From positions 558,001 through 622,000 of the forward strand of contig MKVM01000003.1 in NCBI GenBank assembly GCA_001898835.1: a stretch of DNA of 64,000 bases. Reading direction: 5' to 3'. How positions within the stretch are numbered: position 1 is the stretch's first letter; every line of letters begins with the position of its first letter. Below, piece by piece: positions 1 to 7,931 of this stretch. A program made the translations under genes and the position numbers. This DNA comes from Micrococcales bacterium 72-143. Lineage in GTDB: Bacteria; Actinomycetota; Actinomycetes; Actinomycetales; Microbacteriaceae. The notes beneath the pieces are model-generated. The model was not told the DNA's origin and ran no database searches. It saw only the letters and a list, made by a program, of their open reading frames with translations.

Positions 1-1
1 G

Positions 2-163
2 GGCGTGCACGTGCTGCTCGGCACGATCTGGCTGGGAACCCTGCTGCTGCTGGCGCGGTCGTTCCGCGGCTGGCTGCAGCGTCGCACGGTCGCACGGTGG
101 ATCGACGGCGTCGCGGGCACGGTCATCACCGCCTTCGGCGTGCGGCTCGCGCTCGAGCCGTAA
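2..163 (+). CDS. LysE/RhtB-family exporter, C-terminal fragment
   Basis: Only the last 53 codons and the TAA stop lie in the window, so this is a 5'-truncated gene. The peptide has a hydrophobic helix (VLLGTIWLGTLLLLAR), a basic linker, and the ending RWIDGVAGTVITAFGVRLAL. That ending resembles the C-terminus of LysE/RhtB amino-acid exporters, where an RWID-G-GT-L-GFG-LAL pattern closes the last transmembrane helix. The substrate cannot be told from this fragment. The stop codon sits inside the first, degenerate copy of the 28-bp repeat that precedes the hip operon. The assignment rests on family resemblance only. Confidence 0.55.
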   Translation, partial: GVHVLLGTIWLGTLLLLARSFRGWLQRRTVARWIDGVAGTVITAFGVRLALEP

Positions 164-231
164 AAGGTATTCGGACTGACAACTGCCGAAAAAGGTAGTC
201 AGGGAGTAAACTGCCGAAAAAGGTAGTCAGG
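155..231 (+). promoter_or_regulatory. Three 28-bp-spaced operator-like repeats upstream of hipBA
   Basis: Two near-identical copies of AACTGCCGAAAAAGGTAG followed by TCAGG lie at 181-203 and 209-231. A degenerate copy (GCCGTAAAAGGTA) lies at about 157-169. The GCCG cores fall at 157, 185 and 213, an exact 28-bp period. Each copy holds an imperfect inverted repeat, CTGCC-GAAAAA-GGTAG. The site lies directly before the antitoxin gene, as expected for autoregulation by a HipB-type repressor. That role is inferred. Confidence 0.6.
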
Positions 232-239
232 AGTCCCCC

Positions 240-464
240 ATGCGCACCGCCCGGATCGCCAACCCCCAGATGCTGGGCGACATCCTCCGCAGCGCCCGTC
301 TCCACAGCGGCCAGACGCAGGCCGAACTCGCCGAGGTCCTCGGCATGTCCCAGCGATATGTGATGGAGATCGAGGCGGGCAAGCCGACGAAAGCCGTCGA
401 GCGCCTCTTCGAGTACGCGCGCGAGACCGGCGTCTCGCTCTACGCAGACCTGCCCGATGCCTGA
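240..464 (+). CDS. hipB: HipB-like XRE-family antitoxin
   Basis: The product is a 74-aa Cro/CI-type helix-turn-helix protein. The HTH covers roughly residues 10-65, with the segment QTQAELAEVLGMSQRYVMEIE as the turn and recognition helix. It is the likely DNA-binding antitoxin of a HipBA type II pair and the repressor of its own operon. Its last 8 bases overlap the start of the hipA-like gene, which implies translational coupling. Three tandem operator-like repeats end 8 bases before the ATG, and no strong Shine-Dalgarno is visible there. The length is close to that of E. coli HipB (about 88 aa). The call depends partly on the clear HipA partner downstream. Confidence 0.85.
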   Translation: MRTARIANPQMLGDILRSARLHSGQTQAELAEVLGMSQRYVMEIEAGKPTKAVERLFEYARETGVSLYADLPDA

Positions 465-1761
465 GCTGGCCGTCGACCTCTACGGCGTGCGCGTCGGCAC
501 ACTGCGCGAGAACTCGGACGGCTTCGACTTCGTCGCCGACACCGAGGGGATGCGCGCCTTCGGTGCGCAGAGCACGGTGCTCTCCGTCGCCGTCCCGCTG
601 ACCGACGCGCCGCGCCCGCGCGACCGGGCGATCCGACGCAACTTCTTCGACGAGCTGCTGCCCGAGGGCCGCGCCCGCGCCCGCCTGGCGGGCAACGCCC
701 GCATCCGCGCCGACTACACGATCGGGATGCTCGCCCGCTACGGACGGGACGTCGCCGGCGCGGTGCGCGTCTGGGATCCGCTGGCGCCGGGCGAGCCACG
801 CACGCCGGCCGTGCGACCCGCGAGCGCGGCGCGCATCCGGGAACTCATCGCGGAGGTGCGCAACGCGCCGATCGGCAACGACTCCGTGCGTCGGCTCTCC
901 TCCCTCGCGGGAGTACAAGACAAGTTCGTGCTCGCGTGGACCCCGGACGGCTGGACGGAACCCCTCGACGGCTTCCCCTCCACCCACATCGTGAAGCCCG
1001 TGGTGCCGGAGCGCCCCAGTCTCATCTTCGACGAGGAGTATGGTTCGCGGATCGCCCGCCACCTCGGCCTCGCCGACTTCGACACCGACCTGCAGACCTT
1101 CGACGGGCACACCGCCCTCGTGATCGAGCGCTACGACCGCGGCCCGGAGCTGCCGGACGGACGCCTCCATCAGGAGGACTTCAACCAGGCGCTCGGCTTC
1201 AGCGGCGACGGCAAGTACGAGTCGTGGGGCCACCCTGGTCTCGGCGCGATCGCCGCGCTCCTGCGTTCCCACGCCACCCGGGCGGCCCTCGCCGACCTTC
1301 TGCGCTACACCACATTGTCGATCGCCGTCGGCAACCTCGACATGCACGCGAAGAACCTGTCGATCGTGCATCGTCCCGACGGGTCGACGGCCCTCGCCCC
1401 CATCTACGACGTCGTGCCGCAACTGCATCTCGTCGACGACCACGATTTCGCGTTCCGGGTGAACGGGCGCTTCGGCCACGCCGAGATCACCGCCGACGAT
1501 CTCGTGGCGGAGGGCAGCTCGTGGGGGCTGCGCGATGCCGCCGCGATCGTCGATGACATCCTCACCGCCGTCGGGCGCGCGGTCGAGCTCGAGCAACCGA
1601 GCCCCGGGGCGCACCCCGCACTGCAGCACGACATCCGCGGATACGTCGACAATCTGCTCAGCGGTCGCGGGGCGAGTGCGCGACCCGGGCCGGGGTCGGC
1701 GACGGAGCCCCGCGCACTGCCGGAGAGCCCCGGAGGATGGGGTGGCCCGGTCGCTCCCTGA
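457..1761 (+). CDS. hipA: HipA-like serine/threonine kinase toxin
   Basis: The product is 434 aa, matching full-length HipA kinases. An N-terminal Couple_hipA-like region (about residues 1-110) is followed by the kinase fold. Visible motifs are SLAGVQDKF near residue 150, HIVKP near 175 (nucleotide-binding lysine region), the catalytic NLDMHAKNLSI near 291 and PIYDVV near 315 (metal-binding region). Known HipA proteins phosphorylate glutamyl-tRNA synthetase or other targets and are held in check by HipB; the target here is unknown. The ATG lies inside the hipB end with an 8-base overlap. All kinase motifs look intact, so the toxin is probably functional. It runs convergently into the next gene with only 16 bases between stops. 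Confidence 0.88.
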   Translation: MPELAVDLYGVRVGTLRENSDGFDFVADTEGMRAFGAQSTVLSVAVPLTDAPRPRDRAIRRNFFDELLPEGRARARLAGNARIRADYTIGMLARYGRDVAGAVRVWDPLAPGEPRTPAVRPASAARIRELIAEVRNAPIGNDSVRRLSSLAGVQDKFVLAWTPDGWTEPLDGFPSTHIVKPVVPERPSLIFDEEYGSRIARHLGLADFDTDLQTFDGHTALVIERYDRGPELPDGRLHQEDFNQALGFSGDGKYESWGHPGLGAIAALLRSHATRAALADLLRYTTLSIAVGNLDMHAKNLSIVHRPDGSTALAPIYDVVPQLHLVDDHDFAFRVNGRFGHAEITADDLVAEGSSWGLRDAAAIVDDILTAVGRAVELEQPSPGAHPALQHDIRGYVDNLLSGRGASARPGPGSATEPRALPESPGGWGGPVAP

Positions 1762-1777
1762 CCGAGCCGCGCCGCGC

Positions 1778-2257
1778 CTACGCGTCGCCCCGGTTGCGGC
1801 GGCGCATGGGGCGCGGGGCACGGTCGCCGAGGAACGAGCGCGCCGAGTCGACCACGAAGCCGCGGCTGAGCGCCTCGCGGCCGATCAGCATCCGGAACCC
1901 CATCGAGTCGCGGTTGCTCAGGGTGACCTCGGCGTCGACGCGGTGCCCGACGAGCACGAGCGGGAGCGACACGACGAAGCGCTCGTCGACGTGCCCGGAC
2001 GAGCTGCGCACGCGGCGCACGTCGACCACCGGGCGCTCCACGCCGACCTCGTCGGCATCCGAACGCTGCCACGGGCGGATGCCGAACCGCACCCATGCGG
2101 TGCCGCCCAGATCGAAGGCCTCCACGTCGTAGGCGTGGATGGAGGAGGTCTGCGCGCCGGTGTCGAGCTTCGCCTTGATCCACGGCACGCCGACATCCGG
2201 CAGCTGCACCCACTCCCGCCAGCCCGCAAGGGTGTTTGAATGGGTTCGCTCGCTCAC
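1778..2257 (-). CDS. RimB-like retropepsin-type protease (ATP-dependent zinc protease family)
   Basis: The product is about 159 aa with the motif KLDTGAQTSSIHA near its N-terminus, the single D-T-G signature of the RimB / PF05618 retropepsin-like family. RimB homologues in other bacteria are encoded next to RimK-type ligases and act on glutamate extensions. Here the gene is divergent from a RimK-like gene with 26 bases between the start codons, which supports that pairing. A GTG at 2257 is chosen as the start; an in-frame GTG at 2281 would add 8 residues but nearly touches the rimK start. The exact start is uncertain. The stop lies 16 bases from the hipA stop. Confidence 0.75.
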   Translation of the reverse strand: MSERTHSNTLAGWREWVQLPDVGVPWIKAKLDTGAQTSSIHAYDVEAFDLGGTAWVRFGIRPWQRSDADEVGVERPVVDVRRVRSSSGHVDERFVVSLPLVLVGHRVDAEVTLSNRDSMGFRMLIGREALSRGFVVDSARSFLGDRAPRPMRRRNRGDA

Positions 2258-2283
2258 CGCACCATCTTGGCAGGGGCCCACTC

Positions 2284-3477
2284 ATGAAACTCGCGATCCT
2301 CTCGCGCGCGCCCCGCGCCTACTCGACGCAGCGCCTCCGCACCGCCGCGCAGCAGCGCGGGCACGAGGTGCGGGTGCTCAACACGCTCCGCTTCGGCATC
2401 GACCTCTCGGGCGACGAACCCGACCTGCAGTACCGCGGCAAGCCGCTCAGCGACTACGACGCGATCCTGCCGCGCATCGGCGCATCCATCACCTACTTCG
2501 GCACCGCCGTCGTGCGGCAGTTCGAGCAGATGGACGTCTACACGCCCAACACGGCCAACGGCATCTCGAACGCACGCGACAAGCTGCGGGCGACGCAGAT
2601 CCTGTCGCGCCACAACATCGGGATGCCGGCGACCGCCTTCGTGCGCAACCGGGCGGATGTGCGACCCGCGATCGAGCGGGTCGGCGGCGCACCGGTCGTG
2701 ATCAAGCTGCTCGAGGGCACGCAGGGCATCGGCGTGATCCTCGCCCCCGAGGTGAAGATCGCGGAGGCGATCATCGAGACGCTGCAGTCGACGAACCAGA
2801 ACGTGCTCATCCAGCACTTCGTGTCGGAGAGCCGCGGCCGCGACATCCGGGCGCTCGTCGTGGGCGACCGCGTGGTCGCGGCGATGCGGCGCACGGCGAA
2901 GGGCGACGAGTTCCGCTCGAACGTGCACCGCGGCGGAAGCGTCGAGCGCGTCGAGCTCGCCCCCGAGTACGCCCAGGTGGCGGTGCGCTCGGCTCAGATC
3001 ATGGGCCTGCGCGTTGCGGGCGTCGACATGCTGGAGGGCGCCGACGGGCCGCTCGTCATGGAGGTCAACTCCTCGCCGGGGCTGCAGGGCATCGAGGAGG
3101 CGACCCAGCTGGACGTCGCGGGCGCGATCATCGACTACGTCGCGGGGCAGGTCGCCTTCCCCGAGATCGACGTGCGCCAGCGCCTCTCGGTGTCGACGGG
3201 ATACGGGGTGGCCGAGCTGCTCGTGCACACGAACGCCGAGCTCGTCGGCAAGACCCTCGGCGAGTCGGGGCTGTGGGAGCGCGACATCACCGTGCTCACG
3301 CTGCACCGCGGCGCGACCGTCATCCCGAACCCGCGCAAGGGTCAGCTGCTCGAGGCGGGCGACCGCCTGCTGTGCTTCGGCAAGCTGGAGGAGATGCGCT
3401 CGATGATCCCCGAGCGTCGCCGCCGCCGCGCCCGCGTGCGCAGGCTGCCCGCTGAGCCGATCCCGACGGAGGAGTAG
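2284..3477 (+). CDS. RimK-family ATP-grasp ligase fused to a TrkA-C/RCK_C-like domain
   Basis: The product is 397 aa. Residues 1 to about 290 are a RimK-type alpha-L-glutamate ligase: an N-terminal preATP-grasp part (MKLAILSRAPRAYSTQRL), then ATP-grasp motifs such as VVIKLLEGTQGIGV and VMEVNSSPGLQGIE, which contains the metal-binding E-x-N. Family members add glutamate to protein or cofactor C-termini. E. coli RimK has about 300 residues; here about 75 extra residues (VSTGYGVAELLVHTNAELVG to CFGKLEEM) resemble the TrkA-C/RCK_C ligand-binding fold of potassium-channel regulators, followed by an Arg-rich tail. The ATG at 2284 is preferred over an upstream ATG at 2236 because the family N-terminus begins there. 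Confidence 0.85.
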   Translation: MKLAILSRAPRAYSTQRLRTAAQQRGHEVRVLNTLRFGIDLSGDEPDLQYRGKPLSDYDAILPRIGASITYFGTAVVRQFEQMDVYTPNTANGISNARDKLRATQILSRHNIGMPATAFVRNRADVRPAIERVGGAPVVIKLLEGTQGIGVILAPEVKIAEAIIETLQSTNQNVLIQHFVSESRGRDIRALVVGDRVVAAMRRTAKGDEFRSNVHRGGSVERVELAPEYAQVAVRSAQIMGLRVAGVDMLEGADGPLVMEVNSSPGLQGIEEATQLDVAGAIIDYVAGQVAFPEIDVRQRLSVSTGYGVAELLVHTNAELVGKTLGESGLWERDITVLTLHRGATVIPNPRKGQLLEAGDRLLCFGKLEEMRSMIPERRRRRARVRRLPAEPIPTEE

Positions 3478-3498
3478 GGCTCCGGGACGCAGCACGCC

Positions 3499-3523
3499 GC
3501 ACCGGCCCCCGAACGGGGGGTGC
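3499..3523 (+). terminator. Possible terminator hairpin after the rimK-like gene
   Basis: A GC-rich inverted repeat lies 22 bases after the rimK-like stop: GCACCGGCCCCC, a GAAC loop, then GGGGGGTGC. The core is CCCCC/GGGGG with flanking pairs. There is no clear T-tract, as is common in high-GC actinobacteria. This is a structural guess only. Confidence 0.4.
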
Positions 3524-3557
3524 CTCTCGCTGTCAGCTTTCCGGCGCTGCCGGGCAT

Positions 3558-3574
3558 GAACCTCCGGGAGGTTC
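3558..3574 (+). promoter_or_regulatory. Perfect inverted repeat that hides the ribosome binding site of the next gene
   Basis: GAACCTC-CGG-GAGGTTC forms a 7-bp stem with a 3-base loop and ends 1 base before the ATG at 3576. The right arm is itself the Shine-Dalgarno (GGGAGG), so folding of the mRNA would hide the ribosome binding site. The same symmetry could also serve as a DNA operator. Confidence 0.5.
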
Positions 3575-3575
3575 C

Positions 3576-3896
3576 ATGCAGACGACGATCCGGATCACCG
3601 CCGTTCAGCTCCTGGGCGGCATCGATCACCACCACGTCATCGCCCTGCGGTGGTCGTCGGAGGACACCGACGAGACCGAGGACAGCACCGTGGAGGAGGT
3701 GATGGAGTGGCTCGGACGCGGCCCCCACGTCGCGTGGGTCGGGGAGCGCAACCAGGTGGCCGCGCTTCAGGTCGTGCACGGCCCCCACTCGAGCTGGCTG
3801 CAGGCGAACCGGGTGGGCGAGCTCAGTCGGGACCTGCTCGACCTGCCGCGCCGGCGTCTCAGTCCCCGCGTGGACGCGCTCCTGCAACGTCGATGA
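3576..3896 (+). CDS. DUF3892-like small protein
   Basis: The product is 106 aa, acidic in the middle and basic at the C-terminus. The opening IRITAVQLLGGIDHHHVIALRW and the later VEEVMEWLGRG-HVAWVG segment resemble the small DUF3892 family, whose members share ITAVR-GG-HI-LRW-type openings. The function of that family is unknown to me. The start is fixed by a strong GGGAGG five bases upstream of ATG; that element lies in a perfect hairpin. It stands alone between the rimK-like gene and a sigma-factor operon. No membrane segment or signal peptide is seen. Confidence 0.6.
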   Translation: MQTTIRITAVQLLGGIDHHHVIALRWSSEDTDETEDSTVEEVMEWLGRGPHVAWVGERNQVAALQVVHGPHSSWLQANRVGELSRDLLDLPRRRLSPRVDALLQRR

Positions 3897-3986
3897 CGCA
3901 TCTCGCCTCATCCGCCCCGCACGACCGCGGCGACCGCTCCCGTGCTACCGTCGCGAGCGAGCGCGCGGGTCGGACGGGGGGCGGCG

Positions 3987-4502
3987 ATGGCCGACGATCA
4001 CGACGCCGCGTTCGTCGCCCTGTACCGCGAGCATCACGCGCGGATCGTGAACGCCGCGACCTGGCGGCTGGCCGATGCGAGCCGCGCCGAGGACGTCGCC
4101 TCCGAGGTGTTCCGCATCGCCTGGCAGCATCACCGGCGGGGCCGCGAGGTCACCCTGCCGTGGCTCTACGGGATCATGAAGAACGTCGTGCGCCGTGAGC
4201 GCCGGCTCCTGGACCGTGCGAAACGGCTCGTCGCGAAGACCGCCCGGCTCGACCCTCCCCGGCAGCTGACCGCACCGAGCGCGGACGGCGAGGCGGCACT
4301 GCACGAGGCGCTCGCCCAGCTGCGGCGGCCGGACCGGGAACTCCTCTACATGGCCTACTGGGAGGACCTGCCGGGGCATGAGCTCGCCGCGCTGCTCGGC
4401 ATCACACCCGACGCGCTCCATGCACGCCTCAGTCGTGCCCGGCGGCGGTTGCGCGGGCTCCTCGACGAGGGAAGCTCCGAGGGGGTGATCCCTCATGGAT
4501 GA
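3987..4502 (+). CDS. ECF-type RNA polymerase sigma factor
   Basis: The product is 171 aa. Region 2 is at about residues 10-80 (FVALYREHHARIVNAATWRL, then EDVASEVFRIAWQHH and a PWLYGIMKNVVRRERR stretch). Region 4 is at about 105-160 (LREPDREL-like LRRPDRELLYMAYWEDLPGH, then ELAALLGITPDALHARLSRA). It should direct RNA polymerase to a small regulon. ATG at 3987 is chosen because the conserved start of region 2 follows and a G-rich ribosome-binding stretch precedes it. A TACCGT hexamer at 3946-3951 is a weak -10 candidate. The 3' end overlaps the next gene by 8 bases, typical of sigma/anti-sigma pairs. Confidence 0.88.
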   Translation: MADDHDAAFVALYREHHARIVNAATWRLADASRAEDVASEVFRIAWQHHRRGREVTLPWLYGIMKNVVRRERRLLDRAKRLVAKTARLDPPRQLTAPSADGEAALHEALAQLRRPDRELLYMAYWEDLPGHELAALLGITPDALHARLSRARRRLRGLLDEGSSEGVIPHG

Positions 4503-5502
4503 GCTCGAGCGACGCCTCCGCGAGGCGAACCCCTGGCCGATGCGCGACGCCGGCGAGCTCTCCGACCGCGCGGCACGCGAGCTGGCCGCGCTCCTCGACG
4601 AGGGACGCACCGCCGCCGCGCCGCGCCGCGCCGCCCGTCCGTCGCGCCGCGCCTGGCGGTGGCCGGCGATCGCCACCGGGGCCGCCGCGCTGCTCTCGGT
4701 GCTGGCGGTCGTCAACATCACGAACGCGCCGGTGGCCACGGGATCCCCCTCGCTGCTCGAGTTCACCCCCATCACCGCCTCGGACGAGGAGGTGCTCGCG
4801 GAGCTGAGCGCCCGCGCACGCGAGGACGCGACGACGACCGGCACCACCATCCGCTACGAGTCGTGGTCGGCCACGATCATCCCCGGCACGGACACGACCG
4901 AGCTCTTCGTGCAGCCCGAGGACGTGACGAGGATCCATGAGCCCGACGGCTCGGGGAGCATCACCACGCGCGCCGGTGAGCTGCGGTGGGGACCGCCTCC
5001 TCCCGGGCAGACCCCCAAGGAGCCCGGTGAGGTGACGCGCTCGAGCGTCTACGGGCCGGGCGAGTACCCCCTGCTCTTCCCCGACGCACCCCCGGCCGAC
5101 CCGGATGCCGACGAGCTGAGGGCCTACCTGCACGCCCATCTCGAGTTCCGGTCGGACGCGACGGCGAGCGACTACTTCGGTGCCGTCGAGGATCTCCTCA
5201 ACGAGTGGCGACTGAGCGGCCCGCAGAACGCCGCGGTGGTCGAGCTGCTCGGCTCGCTTCCCGGCGTGGAGGTGGCGGGCACGGTGCGCGACCGGCTCGG
5301 ACGGGAGGGCGTCGCGCTCGTGACGACCACCCGCGCGGACGGGGCCTTCCGCAACGTGCTCGTGTTCGACCCCGCCACGGGTGCCGTGCTGACCTCGGAG
5401 ATCGACTACCTCGGAGGCGTGGACGAGATCACCCTTCCGTACCCGATCGTGCTGGGATATATCGCATGGAAGACCGACGAACCCGAGCAGCGGGGGCGCT
5501 GA
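4495..5502 (+). CDS. CU044_5270-like membrane-anchored protein, possible sigma regulator
   Basis: The product is 335 aa. A cytoplasmic N-terminus (MDELERRLREANPWP, about 55 residues, Arg-rich before the membrane) is followed by one transmembrane helix at about residues 58-77 (WPAIATGAAALLSVLAVV), then a large exported domain of about 250 residues. This layout and position match the CU044_5270 family found next to ECF sigma genes in actinobacteria. A role as anti-sigma factor or surface sensor is inferred from topology and the 8-base overlap with the sigma gene, not from a recognised anti-sigma motif. The end overlaps the following gene by 37 bases. Confidence 0.65.
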   Translation: MDELERRLREANPWPMRDAGELSDRAARELAALLDEGRTAAAPRRAARPSRRAWRWPAIATGAAALLSVLAVVNITNAPVATGSPSLLEFTPITASDEEVLAELSARAREDATTTGTTIRYESWSATIIPGTDTTELFVQPEDVTRIHEPDGSGSITTRAGELRWGPPPPGQTPKEPGEVTRSSVYGPGEYPLLFPDAPPADPDADELRAYLHAHLEFRSDATASDYFGAVEDLLNEWRLSGPQNAAVVELLGSLPGVEVAGTVRDRLGREGVALVTTTRADGAFRNVLVFDPATGAVLTSEIDYLGGVDEITLPYPIVLGYIAWKTDEPEQRGR

Positions 5503-5966
5503 TCGCGCTCGTCGCCGCCATCCCGCTCCTCATCGCGACTGCACCCGCCCAGGCGGCACCCGCATCGTCCGCTCAGGCGGAGATCGATCGCCTGCTCGAC
5601 CTCACCCCCGGCGGCACGCAGCTCGACGACCGCACGGTCAGCTGGAACGGCGGCGCGGTCATCGTGCGCGTGGCCCTCCCGTCGGATCCGCCCGCGCGCG
5701 CCATCGCGAGCTGCCCGACGGGCTACTACTGCGCCTGGGCGAAGTCCGGATACGGGGGCAACACGATCTGGTTCACCTCGTGCTCCGTCGGGGGCAGCTC
5801 GAACAGCCTCGCCCCGCTCGGCGCCGCCGCCCGATCCTTCGCGAACGCCCGTACCTCGGGCACCGTCCAGGTCAAGGACGGCGCGACGGTCGTCGACACG
5901 CTCGGTCCCTCGACGGGACGCAGCACGGTGAGCTACGGATCGACCGCGATGGTCTGCTTCACCTGA
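5466..5966 (+). CDS. Secreted peptidase inhibitor I36-like protein
   Basis: The product is 166 aa. It has a classical signal peptide (positively charged MEDRRTRAAG, a hydrophobic stretch, then a probable cut after AQA near residue 31). The mature part holds CPTGYYCAWAKSGYGGNTIW, a pattern of the I36 inhibitor / beta-gamma-crystallin-like family, with Cys residues near 85, 91, 104 and close to the C-terminus that could form disulfides. The ATG lies 37 bases inside the end of the preceding gene in another frame, so translation is probably coupled. The function is likely extracellular; the target protease, if any, is unknown. Confidence 0.7.
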   Translation: MEDRRTRAAGALIALVAAIPLLIATAPAQAAPASSAQAEIDRLLDLTPGGTQLDDRTVSWNGGAVIVRVALPSDPPARAIASCPTGYYCAWAKSGYGGNTIWFTSCSVGGSSNSLAPLGAAARSFANARTSGTVQVKDGATVVDTLGPSTGRSTVSYGSTAMVCFT

Positions 5967-6010
5967 CGGCCGTGGGGCCCGCTCCTTCCGCCTCGGACGA
6001 GGGGGACGCC

Positions 6011-7804
6011 TCAGCCCCGTGCGAAGGTGCTCTCTCGCGCACTCGCGTTGGCGGCGCAGATGACTGCGGCCAGGCTCGCGGCGAGCACGGAGGCCGCCCG
6101 ACCTGCGGCCCAGGCGGCTCCCCCCGGATGGCGGTACTCGATGACCGTGAGCGCGTCGCTGTCGTTTCCCCGACCGATGCTGGTCTGGTGCAGTTCGAGC
6201 ACCTCGATCCCGATGTGCTGTGCTGCCAGGGCCACGGTCAGCGCCTCGACGGGTCCGATCCCCTCGTGGGTGCTGGCATGATCCTCACCTCGCACTCGGA
6301 GCTCGATGCGCGTGCTGCTTCGACCAGCGGAATCGGAGGTCTCGTAGCCGGTGAGCTCGACCACCTCGCTCGTGTTCCCCGAGACGTAGCTGCGGTGGAA
6401 GATGTCCCAGATCTCCTCGGCGGTGACCTCGGCCCCGGAGTCGTCGGCGTGCTGCTGCACCCGCCTGGCGAGGTCGATCTGCAGTCTCCGCGGCAGTTCG
6501 ATGCCGTACTCGGTTTCGAGCAGGTAGGCGATCCCACCCTTGCCGGACTGCGAGTTCACGCGGATCACGGCGTCGTAGTCGCGCCCGATGTCGGCAGGAT
6601 CGATGGGCAGGTAGGGCACGCGCCAGGCGATGTCCGCTTCCGGCTGCCCCTCCGCGCGCGCACGCGCACGATGCTCGGCGAGGCCCTTCTTGATCGCGTC
6701 TTGATGTGTTCCGCTGAACGCGGTGTGCACGAGGTCTCCGACATAGGGGTGCCGGGGGTGCACCTCGATCCGGTTGCAGTATTCGACCGTGCGGCGGATC
6801 TCGTCGATGTCGGAGAAATCGATCATCGGGTCGACGCCCTGCGCGTGCAGGTTCAGCGCGAGGGTCGCGATGTCCACGTTGCCGGTGCGCTCGCCGTTGC
6901 CGAAGATGCACCCCTCGACCCGTTGCGCCCCCGCGAGCACCGCCAGTTCCGCACACGCGATTCCGGTGCCGCGATCGTTGTGCGGGTGCACCGAGAGGAT
7001 GACGTCGTCGCGGCGGGCGAGGTTCTTGTGCATGTACTCGATCTGATCGGCGTAGACGTTCGGTGTGGCGACCTCGACGGTTGCGGGCAGGTTGAGGATC
7101 ACCGGGCGCTCTGGTCGCGCATCCCACAGTTCGGTCATGGAGTCGCAGATGTCGAGCACGTAGTCCGGTTCGGTGAGGTTGAACACCTCGGGTGAGAACT
7201 CGAACCGCACGTTCGGCATGTCGCCGGCGAACTCCAGCACATCGCGCCCCCCGCTGAGGACGAGGTGCTTCAGCTCGGCCGACGCGTGACCGAGCACCAG
7301 GTCGCGCCAGGTCGGCGCCGTCGCGGTGTACATGTGGATCACGATCTCGTTGCGGATGCCCTGGATCGAGGCGACGGTCCGCTCGATGAGGTCTCGCCGG
7401 GCCGGGGTGAACACGACGATCGTCACGTCCTCGGGCGCGATGTCGGTCTCCGCGATGAGGCGCACGAAGTCGTAGTCGGTCTGCGACGCCGACGGGTATC
7501 CGACTTCGATCTCCTTGTACCCCATCGCCACCATCAGCTCGAAGAAGCGGCGCTTGCGGGTGGGGTCCATCGGCTCGGCGAGCGCCTGATTGCCGTCGCG
7601 CAGGTCGACGGGAACCCACAGCGGCGCATGGGTGAGACGTCGGGTCGGCCAGTCGCGTTCGGTCAGCGGGACCTCGACGCGCGAGTACACGTCGACGTAG
7701 CGGTGCGAGGGCATCTGCGACCGGCGTTGCCGGTTCCAGAACGCGAGCGGCTCCGGTACGGGGCCGGCGGGCGTGGAGATGTGGGGAAAGGCTGTCGCGG
7801 TCAT
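6011..7804 (-). CDS. leuA: 2-isopropylmalate synthase
   Basis: The product is 597 aa, the usual length of the long actinobacterial LeuA. It condenses 2-oxoisovalerate with acetyl-CoA in the first committed step of leucine synthesis. The TIM-barrel catalytic part shows LRDGNQAL near residue 72, the metal-binding HPHNDRGTG near 272 and the GNGERTGN loop. The C-terminal region (about 450-590) is the LeuA dimer domain that gives leucine feedback. ATG is preceded by AAGAAGGAA. A leader peptide with Leu codons and a stem-loop lie upstream, and a GntR-type regulator is divergent, so control by attenuation and by a repressor is likely. No other leucine genes are adjacent. Confidence 0.93.
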   Translation of the reverse strand: MTATAFPHISTPAGPVPEPLAFWNRQRRSQMPSHRYVDVYSRVEVPLTERDWPTRRLTHAPLWVPVDLRDGNQALAEPMDPTRKRRFFELMVAMGYKEIEVGYPSASQTDYDFVRLIAETDIAPEDVTIVVFTPARRDLIERTVASIQGIRNEIVIHMYTATAPTWRDLVLGHASAELKHLVLSGGRDVLEFAGDMPNVRFEFSPEVFNLTEPDYVLDICDSMTELWDARPERPVILNLPATVEVATPNVYADQIEYMHKNLARRDDVILSVHPHNDRGTGIACAELAVLAGAQRVEGCIFGNGERTGNVDIATLALNLHAQGVDPMIDFSDIDEIRRTVEYCNRIEVHPRHPYVGDLVHTAFSGTHQDAIKKGLAEHRARARAEGQPEADIAWRVPYLPIDPADIGRDYDAVIRVNSQSGKGGIAYLLETEYGIELPRRLQIDLARRVQQHADDSGAEVTAEEIWDIFHRSYVSGNTSEVVELTGYETSDSAGRSSTRIELRVRGEDHASTHEGIGPVEALTVALAAQHIGIEVLELHQTSIGRGNDSDALTVIEYRHPGGAAWAAGRAASVLAASLAAVICAANASARESTFARG

Positions 7805-7849
7805 CGTCGGGGTTCCTTCTTGCTCGTCTCAGGCGACCGGCACAGGCTT

Positions 7850-7870
7850 CGGCTCCACGTCGGGGAGCCG
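7850..7870 (-). promoter_or_regulatory. Stem-loop in the leuA leader (possible attenuator)
   Basis: CGGCTCC (7850-7856) pairs perfectly with GGAGCCG (7864-7870) around a 7-base loop. The hairpin lies 8 bases past the stop codon of the short leader ORF on the leuA strand and about 45 bases before leuA. There is no T-run after it. Position relative to the Leu-codon leader ORF suggests attenuation or translation control. Confidence 0.45.
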
Positions 7871-7877
7871 GTCTTGG

Positions 7878-7925
7878 CTAGGCCCCGCCGTGGCGACGAA
7901 GGTGAAGGAACTCGTTCGCGAGCAT
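7878..7925 (-). CDS. Putative leucine leader peptide (15 aa) upstream of leuA
   Basis: An ATG at 7925 opens MLANEFLHLRRHGGA, ending in TAG. Three of its 15 residues are Leu, two coded by CTT, a codon that is scarce in this GC-rich DNA. A TAGCAT hexamer (7932-7937) lies exactly 6 bases before the ATG, the leaderless promoter geometry seen for several genes in this window, so transcription would start on the ATG itself. An overlapping frame (from 7933) could also be read, so the peptide is a hypothesis. Ribosome stalling at Leu codons would fit leuA control. Confidence 0.45.
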   Translation of the reverse strand: MLANEFLHLRRHGGA

Positions 7926-7931
7926 GAGGGC

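Noticed and set aside
199-1821. 540-aa open frame on the minus strand opposite hipBA
   Set aside because: It is a shadow frame of high-GC coding DNA: the opposite strand carries hipB and hipA with clear family motifs, and the product is Arg/Gly/Val-rich with no recognisable domain.
2236-2283. Upstream start for the rimK-like gene
   Set aside because: It would add 16 non-conserved residues and overlap the divergent rimB-like start; the conserved RimK N-terminus begins at 2284.
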